64,000 nt of DNA, from contig CAJNDS010002366.1 of assembly GCA_905221605.1 (NCBI GenBank), positions 140,001-204,000 on the forward strand, read 5' to 3'. The number at the start of each line of letters is the position of its first letter. Within the stretch, counting starts at the first letter, position 1. Made by a program: the position numbers and the translations under genes. This DNA is from Symbiodinium natans (Eukaryota; Sar; Dinophyceae; Suessiales; Symbiodiniaceae). A model generated the notes under the pieces. The model ran no database searches. It was given only the letters and a program-made list of their open reading frames with translations, and had not been told where the DNA came from. Below are positions 20,850 to 30,599 of the stretch, one piece after another.

Positions 20850-21446
20850 TCAGTCCCAAACCCGAAATCCCTCAACCAGTCTTTTTGCATGACCTTGGGA
20901 TGAGTAAGTGGGATGTTCGGGAAGATAACAAGGATCTTAAATTAGAAGCAAAGACCGTCCTTCGTATGCAAGCGACATGCCCCTGCTGTCGTCGTCGTCG
21001 TCGTAGTAGTAGTCATGAGGCGATGTTGCATTCGGGAGTTTTCCAACCAAGCCTTGGAATCAGGAAGGCAGCAAATCCCCAAAGCCTTGTCTCCCTAAAA
21101 TCCTACAGATCTTACGTCTTGAAATTCACGACGCCCCCCCCCCCCCCCCCCCCAATTTCCGGTCTTTATTCGCAAGAGACCCAAGCCATCACTGAAGGCA
21201 TGAGCAATGGCCAACCAAAATCTAAACCCTCAGATCCAAGTCCCACACCAACCCTGCACAGCCCACCAAATACCTGCAAGACTGCCCACTCCTTTAAACC
21301 ATACCCCAGGAAGCCTGCAAGCGCAGCAATCGCATCAAAAGAGCTCCCGCAGCCCCTTAAGAGTGAAGGAAACCTCTGAGACCTCTTCTCTTGAAACCCT
21401 CGGGCCCTAGAGGCACCAAACGGCAACCTTGCAAAGTTGTATCTTA
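20850..21446. other. Unassigned sequence with GTC/GTA triplets and a C run
   Basis: A short GTC/GTA triplet repeat lies at 20988-21013 and a C20-type run at about 21133-21153. The 164-codon + frame crossing both is low-complexity and not convincing. Confidence 0.45.
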
Positions 21447-21595
21447 CCTACATGGGCCATTATACCCTATAGCCCCCTTAAAAGGGCCCTTCATAGGGGT
21501 TGGTTAAGGGGGATTCTAAGGCCCAATAGCCCTAAACCCTAAACCCTAAACCCCAAACCCCAAACCCCAAACCCTAAACCCTAGTAGCCCATGCC
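21447..21595. mobile_element. Family B element with an internal telomere-type block
   Basis: The element runs ACATGGGCCATTATACCC to GGCCCAATAG, breaks at 21529, and resumes at 21585 with TAGCCCATGCCTCC. The family normally reads ...AATAGCCCATG... without interruption. The 55-bp intervening sequence (21530-21584) is CCCTAAA/CCCCAAA, and TAG is present on both sides of it. Confidence 0.75.
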
Positions 21596-21624
21596 TCCAC
21601 TCCGAAGACATGCCACAAAGCAAG

Positions 21625-21669
21625 GTGCGGCCGGAGCCGATGCTGGCCACCGCAGGGGCCTCGATTCAG
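21625..21669 (+). CDS. Putative exon (VRPEPMLATAGASIQ)
   Basis: It follows AAGCAAG and ends CAG|GTTGGG. Fifteen codons, phase 0 to 0: VRPEPMLATAGASIQ. Clean borders; composition like the series. Confidence 0.4.
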
Positions 21670-21692
21670 GTTGGGCCGTTTGTTCATTCATT

Positions 21693-21749
21693 AATATGAT
21701 TATGAATATTCTTATTAATATTATTATTAAGATCATTAATAATTTTAAC
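21693..21749. repeat. ATT/TAT imperfect triplet repeat
   Basis: An AT-only patch of imperfect ATT triplets. A similar patch is at 22296-22390. Confidence 0.6.
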
Positions 21750-21840
21750 GCTACGCGACCCGCCTCGGCCCGGCCCAGCGCATCCGCGTGAGCATGGTGA
21801 TTCCGCAGCGCCCAAGTCGCTGGACCCCAAGCAATAAGGG

Positions 21841-21966
21841 TTGGGTTTAGGGTTTTGGGTTTATGGTTTATGGTTTGGGGTTTAGGGTTGAGGGTTAGTT
21901 TAGGATGGAGGGCTTAGGGCTCAAGGTTCACGCTTTGGGGTTTAGGGTTTTTTTGGGTTTAGGGTT
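21841..21966 (+). repeat. Degenerate telomere-type block, G-rich strand
   Basis: TTTAGGG, TTTATGG, TTTGGGG and TTTTGGG units in two parts (21841-21897 and 21937-21966). Confidence 0.85.
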
Positions 21967-21979
21967 CAAGAGACGGTTC

Positions 21980-22250
21980 GGCTTAGATTGGGGGAGGGGG
22001 GTAGGGGGGGTGGGGAGCGGGGAAGGGGGGAGGGGGGGGGGGCAAGGGAGGGGGGGTTTGGGGTTGGGGGGTTTGGGCTTCAGGTTTCAGGTTTAGGGTT
22101 TAGGTTCAAGCTGTGAGCCTCGAAAACCCGCTGATTTGGGGAGGGGGGGGGGTGGGGGGCGGGTTGGGGGGGGGGGGGGGGGGGGGTAGGGAGGGGCAGG
22201 GGGCGGGGGTTGGGGCTGGGAGGGGCTTCATTGGGAGGATTTGGAGGGGG
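21980..22250 (+). repeat. G-rich low-complexity tract
   Basis: Long G runs broken by single A, T or C, with a short TTTAGGG remnant at 22090-22104. Strong potential for G-quadruplexes. Poly-Gly frames are artefacts. Confidence 0.8.
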
Positions 22251-22301
22251 GTGCCCGTTCTGACAACCTGTACACCTCCGGCCCGAGGCCTCGGCGGATA
22301 T
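22251..22301 (+). repeat. Dispersed 51-bp repeat, copy 1
   Basis: GTGCCCGTTCTGACAACCTG and following bases through GAGGCCTCGGCGGATAT match 44554-44604 with only a few substitutions. Both copies lie just downstream of G-rich sequence. Confidence 0.7.
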
Positions 22302-22390
22302 TATTCTTGATATTATTATTGTTGTTATTATTGGTATTACTAATGTTATTCATGTTAGTATTAATATTATTTATATTTTTTACGATTTGA
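22296..22390. repeat. ATT/TAT imperfect triplet repeat
   Basis: A second AT-only patch, following directly after the 51-bp repeat. Confidence 0.6.
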
Positions 22391-22660
22391 AATCTTTTTG
22401 CTATTAAAAATCTTGTTGATGTACCTTTCTTGAGGGTTGCTGCACCTTGTCGGTGCTGCGACAAGGGTCTGAACTCTTCTGAACACACCGCCTCCCAGGA
22501 AGAGATGCAAAACTGAAATCCTCCGATGCTGAACCTACACTCGAAGCCCTGAACCCCAAGCTGTGGCGGTTGTACGCGTCCCTGCGCATTGCTCTCCTTA
22601 AACTCCGAACGACCTAAACCCTAAACCCTAAATGAAGCCCCAAGCCCTTAAAGCCACAAG

Positions 22661-22692
22661 CAGAGGCGCCGCAGTCTGCGAAGCCTGTGGAG
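22661..22692 (+). CDS. Putative exon (EAPQSAKPVE)
   Basis: It follows CCACAAG, starts CAGAGGCG like the exon at 8299, and ends GTGGAG|GCGCCT. EAPQSAKPVE. Short but with the recurrent GAG|GC end. Confidence 0.35.
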
Positions 22693-22713
22693 GCGCCTCG
22701 TCTGCCTCAAGGG

Positions 22714-22812
22714 TGTCCCTATGATGGGGGTTTACGGAGAAGTAGGGACCCCCCCAATTTAGACCCCTAAATCGTAGGATTTCCTTATAAGAAGGGCCCC
22801 AATGAGGTGCCC
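22714..22812. mobile_element. Family C inverted-repeat element
   Basis: GATGGGGGTTTACGGAGAAG, then GGGACCCCCCCAATTTAGAC and ATCGTAGGATTTCCTTAT, in family order. Confidence 0.65.
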
Positions 22813-22814
22813 AA

Positions 22815-23301
22815 GGTTGGTTTTTTCGTGTGGTCGAAAGCTCATGATTCGGTCGAAATTCGGTCCTTTTTTTCTTTAAGAGGACTCGATCCTCAGAAGA
22901 TTTAGGGTAAGAGAGTGATTGTTGTGATGCGGTTTGGCCGGCTTGACAAAGTGAGATGGATAAGATGAAGAGTCAGAGCCATCCAACGGATTTATTCGAG
23001 GACGGGGGTCGGCTGGGAAACCGACTGAGGCAACGGGCCAAGGAGCCCCGGCAAGCACAACAACTGCATAGCTACAGCCGCCGAGAGCAACAGATTGCGA
23101 CGGCGACGACACCCAAAACAAGGCTTCGGCCACGACGACAAGCTAACGGAAGCAGCTCATCTGTGTGCACAATAAATGGCAGAACGCTGCCCATTCTGAT
23201 CCCCAACATGTTTCGGTTGCTGGGGTGCTGCCCCTCCCCGCTCTCTCTGCCTTTGAAACTTCTTGGCCAACATGCACACAAGTGCAGCCTGAATCTGGAT
23301 C
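22815..23301. other. Unassigned sequence
   Basis: No recognised feature. Confidence 0.35.
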
Positions 23302-23394
23302 CCCTAAACCCTAAACCCTAAACCCCAAACCCTACACCCTAAACCCTAAACCCTAAACCTAAACCCTAAATCCTAAACCCTGAACCCTAAACCC
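23302..23394 (-). repeat. Interstitial telomere-type block, C-rich strand
   Basis: About 13 units with CCCCAAA, CTACA and TCCTAAA variants. Confidence 0.92.
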
Positions 23395-23508
23395 ATGTGG
23401 TCTCCGGGGTCCAGGCCCCGGAGGCCACAAGGCCACGCAGGGTCGCATCGGCCTTGAGGCTTTGGTGCAGAGTCCTCTTCAAGATTTTCCAGCAAGCTTT
23501 TGATACAA

Positions 23509-23560
23509 GGGTTTAGGGTTTTGGGTTTAGGGTTTTGGGTTTAGGGTTTAGGGTTTAAGG
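23509..23560 (+). repeat. Interstitial telomere-type block, G-rich strand
   Basis: TTTAGGG alternating with TTTTGGG, 115 bp after a C-rich block. Confidence 0.9.
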
Positions 23561-24361
23561 ATTAGGCAATGGCCATGAAGCCCTGTGAGTGTACAAGATG
23601 GAAAAGTCGTAGGATGATGCGCAATGAGGGTTCCTGCTCTTTAGCGTGTTTACATGTTCTGCAATGTTCCTCACTGTCCTGTGCTCTGTCCATGAGGCTT
23701 CTGCGCCAATCGTGTCATCTTCAGCGCGGGCCTTTCTTTCGGGTTCGGCTTTACATTCAGGTGTGGCTCAAGAAGCCCAAAGTGGTGAGGGTGGCGGAGG
23801 GTCCTGTGCGTGGATCTGTCTCGAGCTCTCCTGGTTCGGAAGTGTTTTGATTTCGGCCGGCATGACTGGCCGCCGGTTCAGGATTCGGGATTTATGATCG
23901 GGCTGCTGGCATCTCCTACAGGTTGCAATGCCCACAACACTCCCGGCCTGCAAGCCTCAAGCCCAAGAACAATTACCGTGACAGGCCGGGGAAATCAATA
24001 GAAATCAATAGACCACAACGACCAGGAGGATTGACCTTAAGGTCGCAGAGTCACGGCACTGCAGGAGTAGGCGTGTGGACTTACTTCTGTGTCTAGCGAC
24101 TGTGGACCCAGTCCTTGAGGAAATCCCTGGGCTAAGTTGTTAAGTCGGAACTTTTTATCATAAGCGCATCTAATCACCATATAGCTGTCCAAAGGCCCTG
24201 CAACCCCCAACGCTCCACCCTTCAGCCTAAGGTGATGGAACGTACTTCCAAAACCAAACTCCAACAGGTTTGGGAGATTTGGAAGTGCACGGCCTCATGC
24301 GAGAGGGTTGAGGGCCGGTTGAGGTTGCCCTAAACTTCCCTAAACCGAAACCCTATAATCC
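23561..24361. other. Unassigned sequence
   Basis: No recognised feature. Confidence 0.35.
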
Positions 24362-24479
24362 CTCAACCCTCAACCCTAAACCCTAAACCCTAACCCCTAA
24401 CCCCTAACCCCTAACCCCTTACCCCTAACCCCTAACCCCTAACCCCTACCCCCTACCCCTAAAACCTAACCTAAACCCA
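24362..24479 (-). repeat. Telomere-type block switching to a CCCCTAA variant
   Basis: It starts as CCCTAAA, then becomes about eight tandem CCCCTAA units (TTAGGGG on the other strand), then decays. A TTAGGGG run also occurs at 44170-44204. Confidence 0.88.
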
Positions 24480-24521
24480 GTTCCTCTGGACGAAGCACTT
24501 GGACAGACATCTGACCCCCAG

Positions 24522-24586
24522 GCTGTCCCTGGTTCGCCCTCTGAGCTGCCAGTGCCTACCGAACCGCGGCTGACATTCCCGGGAGG
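24522..24586 (+). CDS. Putative exon, PT-rich family (GSPSELPVPTEPRLTFPG)
   Basis: It follows CCCCCAG, phase 0, and encodes a peptide with GSPSELPVPTEPRLTFPG. The 3' end is probably GG|GTTTAG, exactly where a TTTAGGG block starts, so the donor GT would be made of telomere-type sequence. Confidence 0.42.
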
Positions 24587-24669
24587 GTTTAGGGTTTGTT
24601 GGGTTTAGGGTTTAGGGTTCAGGGTTTAGGGTTTAGAGTTTAGGGTTTAGGGTTTAGGGTTTAGGGTTG
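24585..24669 (+). repeat. Interstitial telomere-type block, G-rich strand
   Basis: About 11 units with one TTTGTTGGG and one TTTAGAG. Confidence 0.92.
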
Positions 24670-24767
24670 AGGCTTGGTAGCAAAGCAGCGCGTATGCCTT
24701 CAGTGCATGGAGACTAGCTTGAACCAACACCTGGACGGATGTGCTTGGGACCTGCTAATGGCCCATC

Positions 24768-24862
24768 CTGGTGGGCCATTATACCCGATACCCCCTTTAA
24801 AAAAAGGCCCTTGATAGGGTTGACTATGGGAGTCATAGGGCCTAAGTGGCCTATGCTGGCAG
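24768..24862. mobile_element. Family B inverted-repeat element
   Basis: CTGGTGGGCCATTATACCC to GGCCTATGCTGG, with CCCCCTTTAAAAAAAGGCCC and TTGATAGGGTTGACTATGG between. Confidence 0.68.
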
Positions 24863-24891
24863 GTGAAGGGATTTCAGGGCTCCCTTTGCAG

Positions 24892-24940
24892 AGCCCCAGG
24901 ACAAGCCGTCGCCGACGTCTCCGGCAGCCCCTGCACCGAG
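24892..24940 (+). CDS. Putative exon, PT-rich family (DKPSPTSPAAPAP)
   Basis: It follows TTTGCAG and encodes EPQDKPSPTSPAAPAP. The DKPSPTSPA core is that of 1603 and 20766, but the SELPVPT part is missing. The donor is unclear; an in-frame stop follows at 24948. Confidence 0.4.
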
Positions 24941-24952
24941 TTGGGCCTGATT

Positions 24953-24998
24953 TAGGGTTTAGGATTTAGGGTTTAGGGTTTAGGGTTTAGGGTTTAGT
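24953..24998 (+). repeat. Interstitial telomere-type block, G-rich strand
   Basis: Six units, ending three bases before a family A element. Confidence 0.9.
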
Positions 24999-25001
24999 AG
25001 G

Positions 25002-25071
25002 TTGGGATGTTCCCCCTTATACAAACAGTCCCTTGTCATAGGGCTTATAGTAGTAAGGGGGAAGATCCCAA
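25002..25071. mobile_element. Family A inverted-repeat element, short
   Basis: TTGGGATGTTCCCCCTTATA to GGGGGAAGATCCCAA, 70 bp. No matching target duplication, possibly because the left flank is now telomere-type sequence. Confidence 0.75.
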
Positions 25072-25130
25072 CTGCGAGGCTTTAAAAGGAGGATTTGGCA
25101 GGGCGACTTTGGGGCTTTGGTTTGTGCAGG

Positions 25131-25187
25131 TTTTAGGGTTTAGGGTTTAGGGTTTAGGGTTTAGGGTTTTAGGGTTTAGGGTTTAGT
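25131..25187 (+). repeat. Interstitial telomere-type block, G-rich strand
   Basis: Eight units, one TTTTAGGG. Confidence 0.92.
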
Positions 25188-25323
25188 GTAGGTTTAGGTT
25201 GAGCTGTTTTGTGACGGGGGGGATCTCGAGGGTAGGTCTCGAGTTTTTGGTGGTGTTCTCGGTGGCTGCTCGGGCTTTCAGGTGGAGAAATCGTCTTCAA
25301 GCCTTGACTCCACCATACATTTT

Positions 25324-25363
25324 ACCCTAAACCCTAAACCCTAAGCCCTAAACCCTAAACCCT
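25324..25363 (-). repeat. Interstitial telomere-type block, C-rich strand
   Basis: About six units, one with AAGCCC. Confidence 0.9.
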
Positions 25364-25490
25364 TATTGACATGGTCTTGCAGTGCTGATAGGGAGAGTAT
25401 CGGGTCTCTGGGGCAACAGCCGGAACTTATCTTCACGAGGCACGGCCGGCGCTGCTGTTGCAGCCAGCAGCCGCACAGCCCTCAAGAAGG

Positions 25491-25570
25491 GCTAGTAGGC
25501 CTGATAATCCCCTAACCACCCCTGTAAAGGTTTTTTTTAAAGGGGTTAAAGGGCATAATGGCCCATGTAC
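25491..25570. mobile_element. Family B inverted-repeat element
   Basis: GGCTAGTAGGCCTGATAATCC to GGCATAATGGCCCATG, with an AGGTTTTTTTTAAAGGGG centre. Just before it, CACGAG|GCACGGCCGG at 25440 encodes ARPALLLQPAAAQ, a weak exon candidate. Confidence 0.62.
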
Positions 25571-26126
25571 GTACCCTAACCCACGTTGAAACCCTCAACT
25601 CCATCTGCTTAAACTCGGAACCTCAGGTGACTCAAGCTTTTGACCCCAACCAAACGTGTTGGCCGCGTTCGTTGGCTTGAAGGCTGCGTTCTAGACTCTG
25701 TCATCCCTTCCCCCTCCTAATTTTTGATGTTTTTCAACAGTTTTTTTCCAGACCCCATCCCCTCCCCTCCCCCGCCCCGAAACCCAGCCCAATACTAAAC
25801 CTGGCAGAGCTTGAGGTTGCGGTTTCTGGGTTCAGGGGGCAAGCCGTCAAATTAGATCCCCCGCGAATGTTAAATGTTCTTCCAGCCGGACGAAGTTCTA
25901 CCTGCCTTTTTTTTTTTTTTGGGGGGGGGGTTTCGTAATAGGAGAAGTTGTCAATGATTCTTGCAGGAGATACTGGAGCATTGTGGCACTTTTGAGGAAG
26001 GGGGCCGTCCAACTTGGGTGTACCGTATGGACTTTGCCTTGCAAAGATCACGTCGCGATTGATCCTCTACAGCCCTGAACAAGCTACCGCAGCGCCAACG
26101 AACCACACAAGATGTTGAAGCCACTC
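25571..26126. other. Unassigned sequence with a T14-G10 composite run
   Basis: A run of 14 T (25907-25920) is followed directly by 10 G (25921-25930). Nothing else is recognised. Confidence 0.45.
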
Positions 26127-26309
26127 TTGGGATGCTCCCCCTTGCACTAACAGTCGTTACTAGGGATTATTATAGGGGGTAGTATAATCCCTTTCATTCC
26201 TCCTCGTACTAGCAGTCCTTAGGGATTATAGTACCCCTAAACCCTAAACCCTAAACCCTAAATCCCTGGCCCGATAAAGGACGGTTGGTACAAGGGGGAA
26301 CATCCCCAA
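26127..26309. mobile_element. Family A element with an internal telomere-type block
   Basis: The left end TTGGGATGCTCCCCCTTGCA and the right end GGGGGAACATCCCCAA bracket a longer interior. The interior contains a partial duplication (CTCGTACTAGCAGTCC) and four CCCTAAA units at 26234-26266. Confidence 0.7.
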
Positions 26310-26396
26310 CCACTGTCTTTCAATGGCCTAGCATAGCCTATCTCCAAGTGCCCAGGTGCCACATTCGTCCGAGGCAGCCTTTTCCATTGTTTATTG

Positions 26397-26439
26397 TTTA
26401 GGGTTTAGGGTTTAGGGTTTAGGGTTTAGGGTTTAGGGT
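26397..26439 (+). repeat. Interstitial telomere-type block, G-rich strand
   Basis: Six perfect units. Upstream, CCCAG|GTGCCACATTC at 26356 could start a minor exon (VPHSSEAAFS). Confidence 0.92.
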
Positions 26440-26792
26440 CCCAGCTCAGTTAAACGGGTCATGCTTTCTGCCAAACATCTAGAGACCATGTAGGGCCCAA
26501 GGGTTCAGGATTGAGGCTGCTCACAACCACGGGGGGGGGGGGGGGGGGGTCAAGGACATAAACTCTAAATAGCCCGAAACCCCCGAAGGTTCGGTATCTA
26601 TCCTCCTCTGCAAATTAAGCACCGAAAGAACGGTCAGGAGGAGATATGCGCGATGTAGACCTTCAACCTCAACTATGGGGCCCCTCGGTTCTTGATCCGT
26701 GCCGGCAAACTTGTCTTTATATAAAGGGGGCCGCTACAAGACAGGGTCCAACCAACATCCCTCTGAAGCCCCAGTGCACTGATTTAGGATAT
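26440..26792. other. Unassigned sequence with a G20-type run
   Basis: A G run at 26531-26549 is the only notable feature. Confidence 0.4.
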
Positions 26793-26845
26793 AGGGCCCC
26801 TTTGGGCCCCTTTGGGGCTCCTTTGGGCCCCTTGGGGCCCTTTTG
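26793..26845 (+). repeat. GGCCCCTTTG minisatellite
   Basis: About five imperfect tandem copies of a 10-11-bp GGCCCCTTTG unit. Confidence 0.75.
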
Positions 26846-26870
26846 TGGCAGACGTCGTCTCACGGCACAG

Positions 26871-26939
26871 GCGCCAGAGTCAGCTGCGGCAAAAGCCTCG
26901 GCATCAGCCCAGACCTCAGACCTCACCACGGGGGTGCAG
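26871..26939 (+). CDS. Putative exon (APESAAAKASASAQTSD)
   Basis: It follows GGCACAG and ends CAG|GTAGCC. Twenty-three codons, phase 0 to 0, with APESAAAKASASAQTSD. Both splice-site matches are good. Ala/Ser-rich rather than Pro-rich, but of the same style. Confidence 0.45.
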
Positions 26940-26966
26940 GTAGCCGAAGCCCTCAAAACTCCCAAC

Positions 26967-27043
26967 GTAGGGTTTAGGGTTTAGGGTTTAGGGTTTAGGG
27001 TTTAGGGTTTAGGGTTTAGGGTTTAGGGTTTAGGGTTTAGGGT
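26967..27043 (+). repeat. Perfect TTTAGGG array, 11 units
   Basis: Eleven uninterrupted units, 28 bp downstream of the exon at 26871. Confidence 0.95.
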
Positions 27044-27044
27044 T

Positions 27045-28204
27045 ATGCATCCAGGGCCTTCCGGGCTTCGAAAGAATTTGCTGTGAGGAGCCGTGGGCAT
27101 CGGTAGTGCGAGTGGCATGCTTGTGCTGCTCCTTTTTGTTAGGGGTTGAGGGGATTTAGGTGGGGGCTTCCCTAAACCCTAAACCCTAAACCCTAAACTT
27201 TTTTTTCTGCCAGCGAAGGTCTGGAATGTTGGGTTTAGTTGCAAAGGCGCTGAGTCAACGCTCTAAAAAGACCAGGGCCTACACCTTGGTTCCTGCCCTC
27301 GCTCTTAGGGTGCAGGGTTTAGGGTTTAGGGTTCAGGTTTTATTTCTACAAGTTAGTTCGTTTGTAAGTGCACGCACGAAGCGAATCAAACATGGAAGCA
27401 AAAGAGAGCGGGAGAAACGGTACTATTCTTTGGTTGGGCGCCGGAAGCACAGCTTTCCCGAAGCAAGCACGCGTTCACTACAAAGATCAAAGAAGCCTGT
27501 GACCGCGAGATTGAAAACAACTTCCATTGCAAGCCAACAGCTGACCCCAGTACTCATGTCAGCATGCATTCTGAACTGCAGGCCTACCGTTCGCTTTATG
27601 GCCGAAGCATGCCACACCGAGACCTCTGATCTGCGTAAGTCCCACGAGATCCCACGAGAAATCTGCATCCCCTCAAGCTCTCCCCCAAAGTGCAGAGGCT
27701 GTGATGGACTCGGCGGCACTCTCGTCCGGCAGGGACCCTAGCCCTTGACTGATCCCAGGGCCTAACCTCTTTCTTAAAGGGGACCTGGAGGCCTTCTGGC
27801 GAGGGTTTGCAGGGATGGTTGCTTGAGGCCGGGCTTGAGGGTTTGAGGGGTTTGAGGGTTTTGAGGGTTCGGCATCTGAACAGCTTCAGAGTCTTCATTA
27901 GGAGTTGAGTTGAGTGGCTGGTGCGCTCGCTGGCCGGTTTGAGCTCCCCTAGGAGGCGCGTAGTTAATGCAACGTAATCACAAAAGCTCCGAACGAGACC
28001 CCGGAAATCCGAACGCTGCCCCAGCGTCTAGACATCGACACCTGATTCCTTCGAGGCCCGGTCCTTGAAGCAATCTTTAAAATCCTTGTACCTACCTGCT
28101 GGCTCTCAATTAAAAGGACAAGTTGGGCTGTCCATGAGCTTCCGACATAGCTTCACAGTCGAGCAAGACCCGAACTCCAAATGCCCCGACCATCGGCCCT
28201 GACT
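27045..28204. other. Mostly unassigned sequence
   Basis: It contains only small telomere-type remnants (27172-27200 and 27308-27334). A 171-codon + frame (27226-27741) reads through one of these remnants and has no recognisable domain. Confidence 0.4.
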
Positions 28205-28366
28205 ACCCTAAACCCTAAACCCCAAACCCTAAACCGTCAAGCTCTAAAGTAGCTTTTATGCACCGATGTGGTGCTTTACGATATTAAGGGTACCTCATTA
28301 TTGGGGTCCTTATTATACAGGAATCCTGCTGTTTGTGGTCCATATTAGCCCCTGTCACTGGTCCAT

Positions 28367-28431
28367 CCTAAACCCTAAACCCTAAACCCTAAACCCTAAA
28401 CCCTAAACCCTAAACCCTAAACCCTAAACCC
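28367..28431 (-). repeat. Interstitial telomere-type block, C-rich strand
   Basis: Nine perfect CCCTAAA units. A four-unit block precedes at 28205-28232. Confidence 0.93.
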
Positions 28432-28470
28432 ACAACATGAAGCCTTCCACATCTCTCCAGCACTTCCCAG

Positions 28471-28545
28471 GGCAGCTCGAGTCGCCCACGGAGATGCCGG
28501 TTCCAACGGACGTGCCGTCTCCAACCACTCCATGTGAGGACGAAG
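28471..28545 (+). CDS. Putative exon, PT-rich family (ESPTEMPVPTDVPSPTTP)
   Basis: It follows TTCCCAG and ends GAAG|GTAGGG, phase 1 to 1, 75 nt. It encodes ESPTEMPVPTDVPSPTTP then CEDEG. The start matches 48142 (ESPTEMPVPTDV) and the end matches 48769 (VPSPTTPREDEG), so this copy joins two modules seen separately elsewhere. The donor GTAGGG abuts a TTTAGGG block. Confidence 0.55.
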
Positions 28546-28546
28546 G

Positions 28547-28680
28547 TAGGGTTTAGGGTTTAGGGTTTAGGGTTTAGGGTGTAGGGTGTAGGGTTTGGGG
28601 TTTAACCCTAGGGTTTAGGGTTTACAGGGTTTACAGGGTTTGCAGGGTTTGCAGGGTTTACAGGGTTTACAGGGTTTAGG
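28547..28680 (+). repeat. TTTAGGG block with six 9-bp TTTRCAGGG units
   Basis: Ordinary units are followed at about 28619-28676 by six 9-mers in the order TTTACAGGG, TTTACAGGG, TTTGCAGGG, TTTGCAGGG, TTTACAGGG, TTTACAGGG. An inverted bit (AACCCTA) lies near 28602. Confidence 0.9.
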
Positions 28681-28749
28681 TACACTCCAAGTTAGCGGTG
28701 GTTCACATTCGCCAAAGCAGTTGCGGTTCCATGCTCCTAAAACTGTACG

Positions 28750-28808
28750 CTTGTGATGTTCCCCCTCATACTAACAGGGGATTGTAGTACCCCCCCCCCC
28801 CCCCCCTA
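28750..28808. mobile_element. Family A element fragment
   Basis: TTGTGATGTTCCCCCTCATA plus CTAACAGGGGATTGTAGTACC, then lost in a run of C. Confidence 0.5.
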
Positions 28809-28887
28809 ATATAATCCCGTCCCTAACCCCAAGCTCCAACTCCCACTGTACACCCCCTGAACCTGCAAAGCTGAAATGCTAAACCCA

Positions 28888-28985
28888 GCACCTAGCCATG
28901 GATTCGAGAGTGATTCTTAAGACGTTGAAAGACTCTGCACCTAGCCAGAGATTCGAGAGTGATTCTTAAGACGTTGAAAGACTCT
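28888..28985. repeat. 49-bp tandem duplication
   Basis: Two adjacent copies of a 49-bp unit (28888-28936 and 28937-28985) differ at about two positions, so the duplication is recent. Confidence 0.85.
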
Positions 28986-29177
28986 TTAGGATTCTCCAAG
29001 AGACACAAAAAGATCCAGGACGAACCATCTTCGATCGGCATTGTAATCAACTGTGGCGTTCAGTGTTCGGGTCTAGGCTTCCAATGGTGTGGGACCCCCC
29101 CCCCCCCCTCCCTCCCGTATGAAAGGCTCCCACATCTGCGTACTCTCATACACTTTTTAAGCCCTCCTCGTGGGAAG

Positions 29178-29227
29178 GTGAGACTGTCACGGTGCCGACA
29201 GCCGCAGCCCAAGAGAGTGAAGCAGGA
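29178..29227 (+). CDS. Putative exon (ETVTVPTAAAQESEAG)
   Basis: It follows GTGGGAAG and encodes ETVTVPTAAAQESEAG. The VPTAA core and acidic end fit the series; the 3' border is uncertain. Confidence 0.33.
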
Positions 29228-29310
29228 AGTTGCAGGGAGGAATTTGCCGGCACTTTAGGGTTTAGGGCTTAGGGCATGAAGCCCCAGGGCAAGCGCAGGC
29301 TCAGTCTCGG

Positions 29311-29415
29311 TCCCCCTTACTAGGGCGTAGTTACTAATAGTATTCCCTTATGGTCCCTTTATAATTATACTACACTAATCCCCAAAACCCTATTCTAATT
29401 ATTACGGCCCCTATA
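29311..29415. mobile_element. Family D inverted-repeat element
   Basis: A good copy: TTACTAATAGTATTCCCTTA, then CCCTTTATAATTATACTA, then AAACCCTATTCTAATTATTA and GGCCCCTATAGTAGG. Non-coding. Confidence 0.68.
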
Positions 29416-29524
29416 GTAGGCTTGATAGATTGTTGCCACACCCAAACATCTTGGGCTGTTCAGAGCTTGTAACTTCAAGAAAGCCGATGTTTGGATCCAT
29501 GCTTGGGCCGAATCAATTGGGTTG

Positions 29525-29584
29525 AGGGTTTAGGGTTTAGGGTTTAGGGTTTAGTGTTTAGGGTTTAGGGTTTAGGGTTTAGGG
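29525..29584 (+). repeat. Interstitial telomere-type block, G-rich strand
   Basis: Eight units, one TTTAGTG. Confidence 0.93.
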
Positions 29585-29730
29585 CCAGCAGCTACCACCC
29601 GAACTCATCGGAAAGCCACTTGTCAGTGCCTCAGTGGAGTCGAGTGGTGCTCTTCAGCTGTGCCAGAGGTCGTCCCAACAGCTTATACACCCACGCGCAC
29701 GGTCCCAGAGGCCAGGCAAGAGCCGCGATC

Positions 29731-29806
29731 GGTTTAGGGTTTAGGGTTTAGGGTTTAGGGTTTAGGGTTTAGGGTTTAGGGTTTAGGGTTTAGGGTTTAG
29801 GGTTTA
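29731..29806 (+). repeat. Perfect TTTAGGG array, about 11 units
   Basis: Uninterrupted, 130 bp upstream of the CA microsatellite region. Confidence 0.95.
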
Positions 29807-29944
29807 GTCTTTTTGATCGAAGAAAATACAAGTGGCAGCCTCTGAACTGACGCAAAGCTCTAAAGCCCGGAAGCTCAACAAAATATTCACAAAAGCCCCA
29901 AACGCCAATTGATTCTTGCAGCTGTGCGTGGGTAGGAGTGTGCT

Positions 29945-30590
<646 letters not shown>

Positions 30591-30599
30591 CACTCTACA

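Noticed and set aside
27226-27741. A 171-codon + strand gene
   Set aside because: The frame reads through a TTTAGGG remnant and has no recognisable motif or support.
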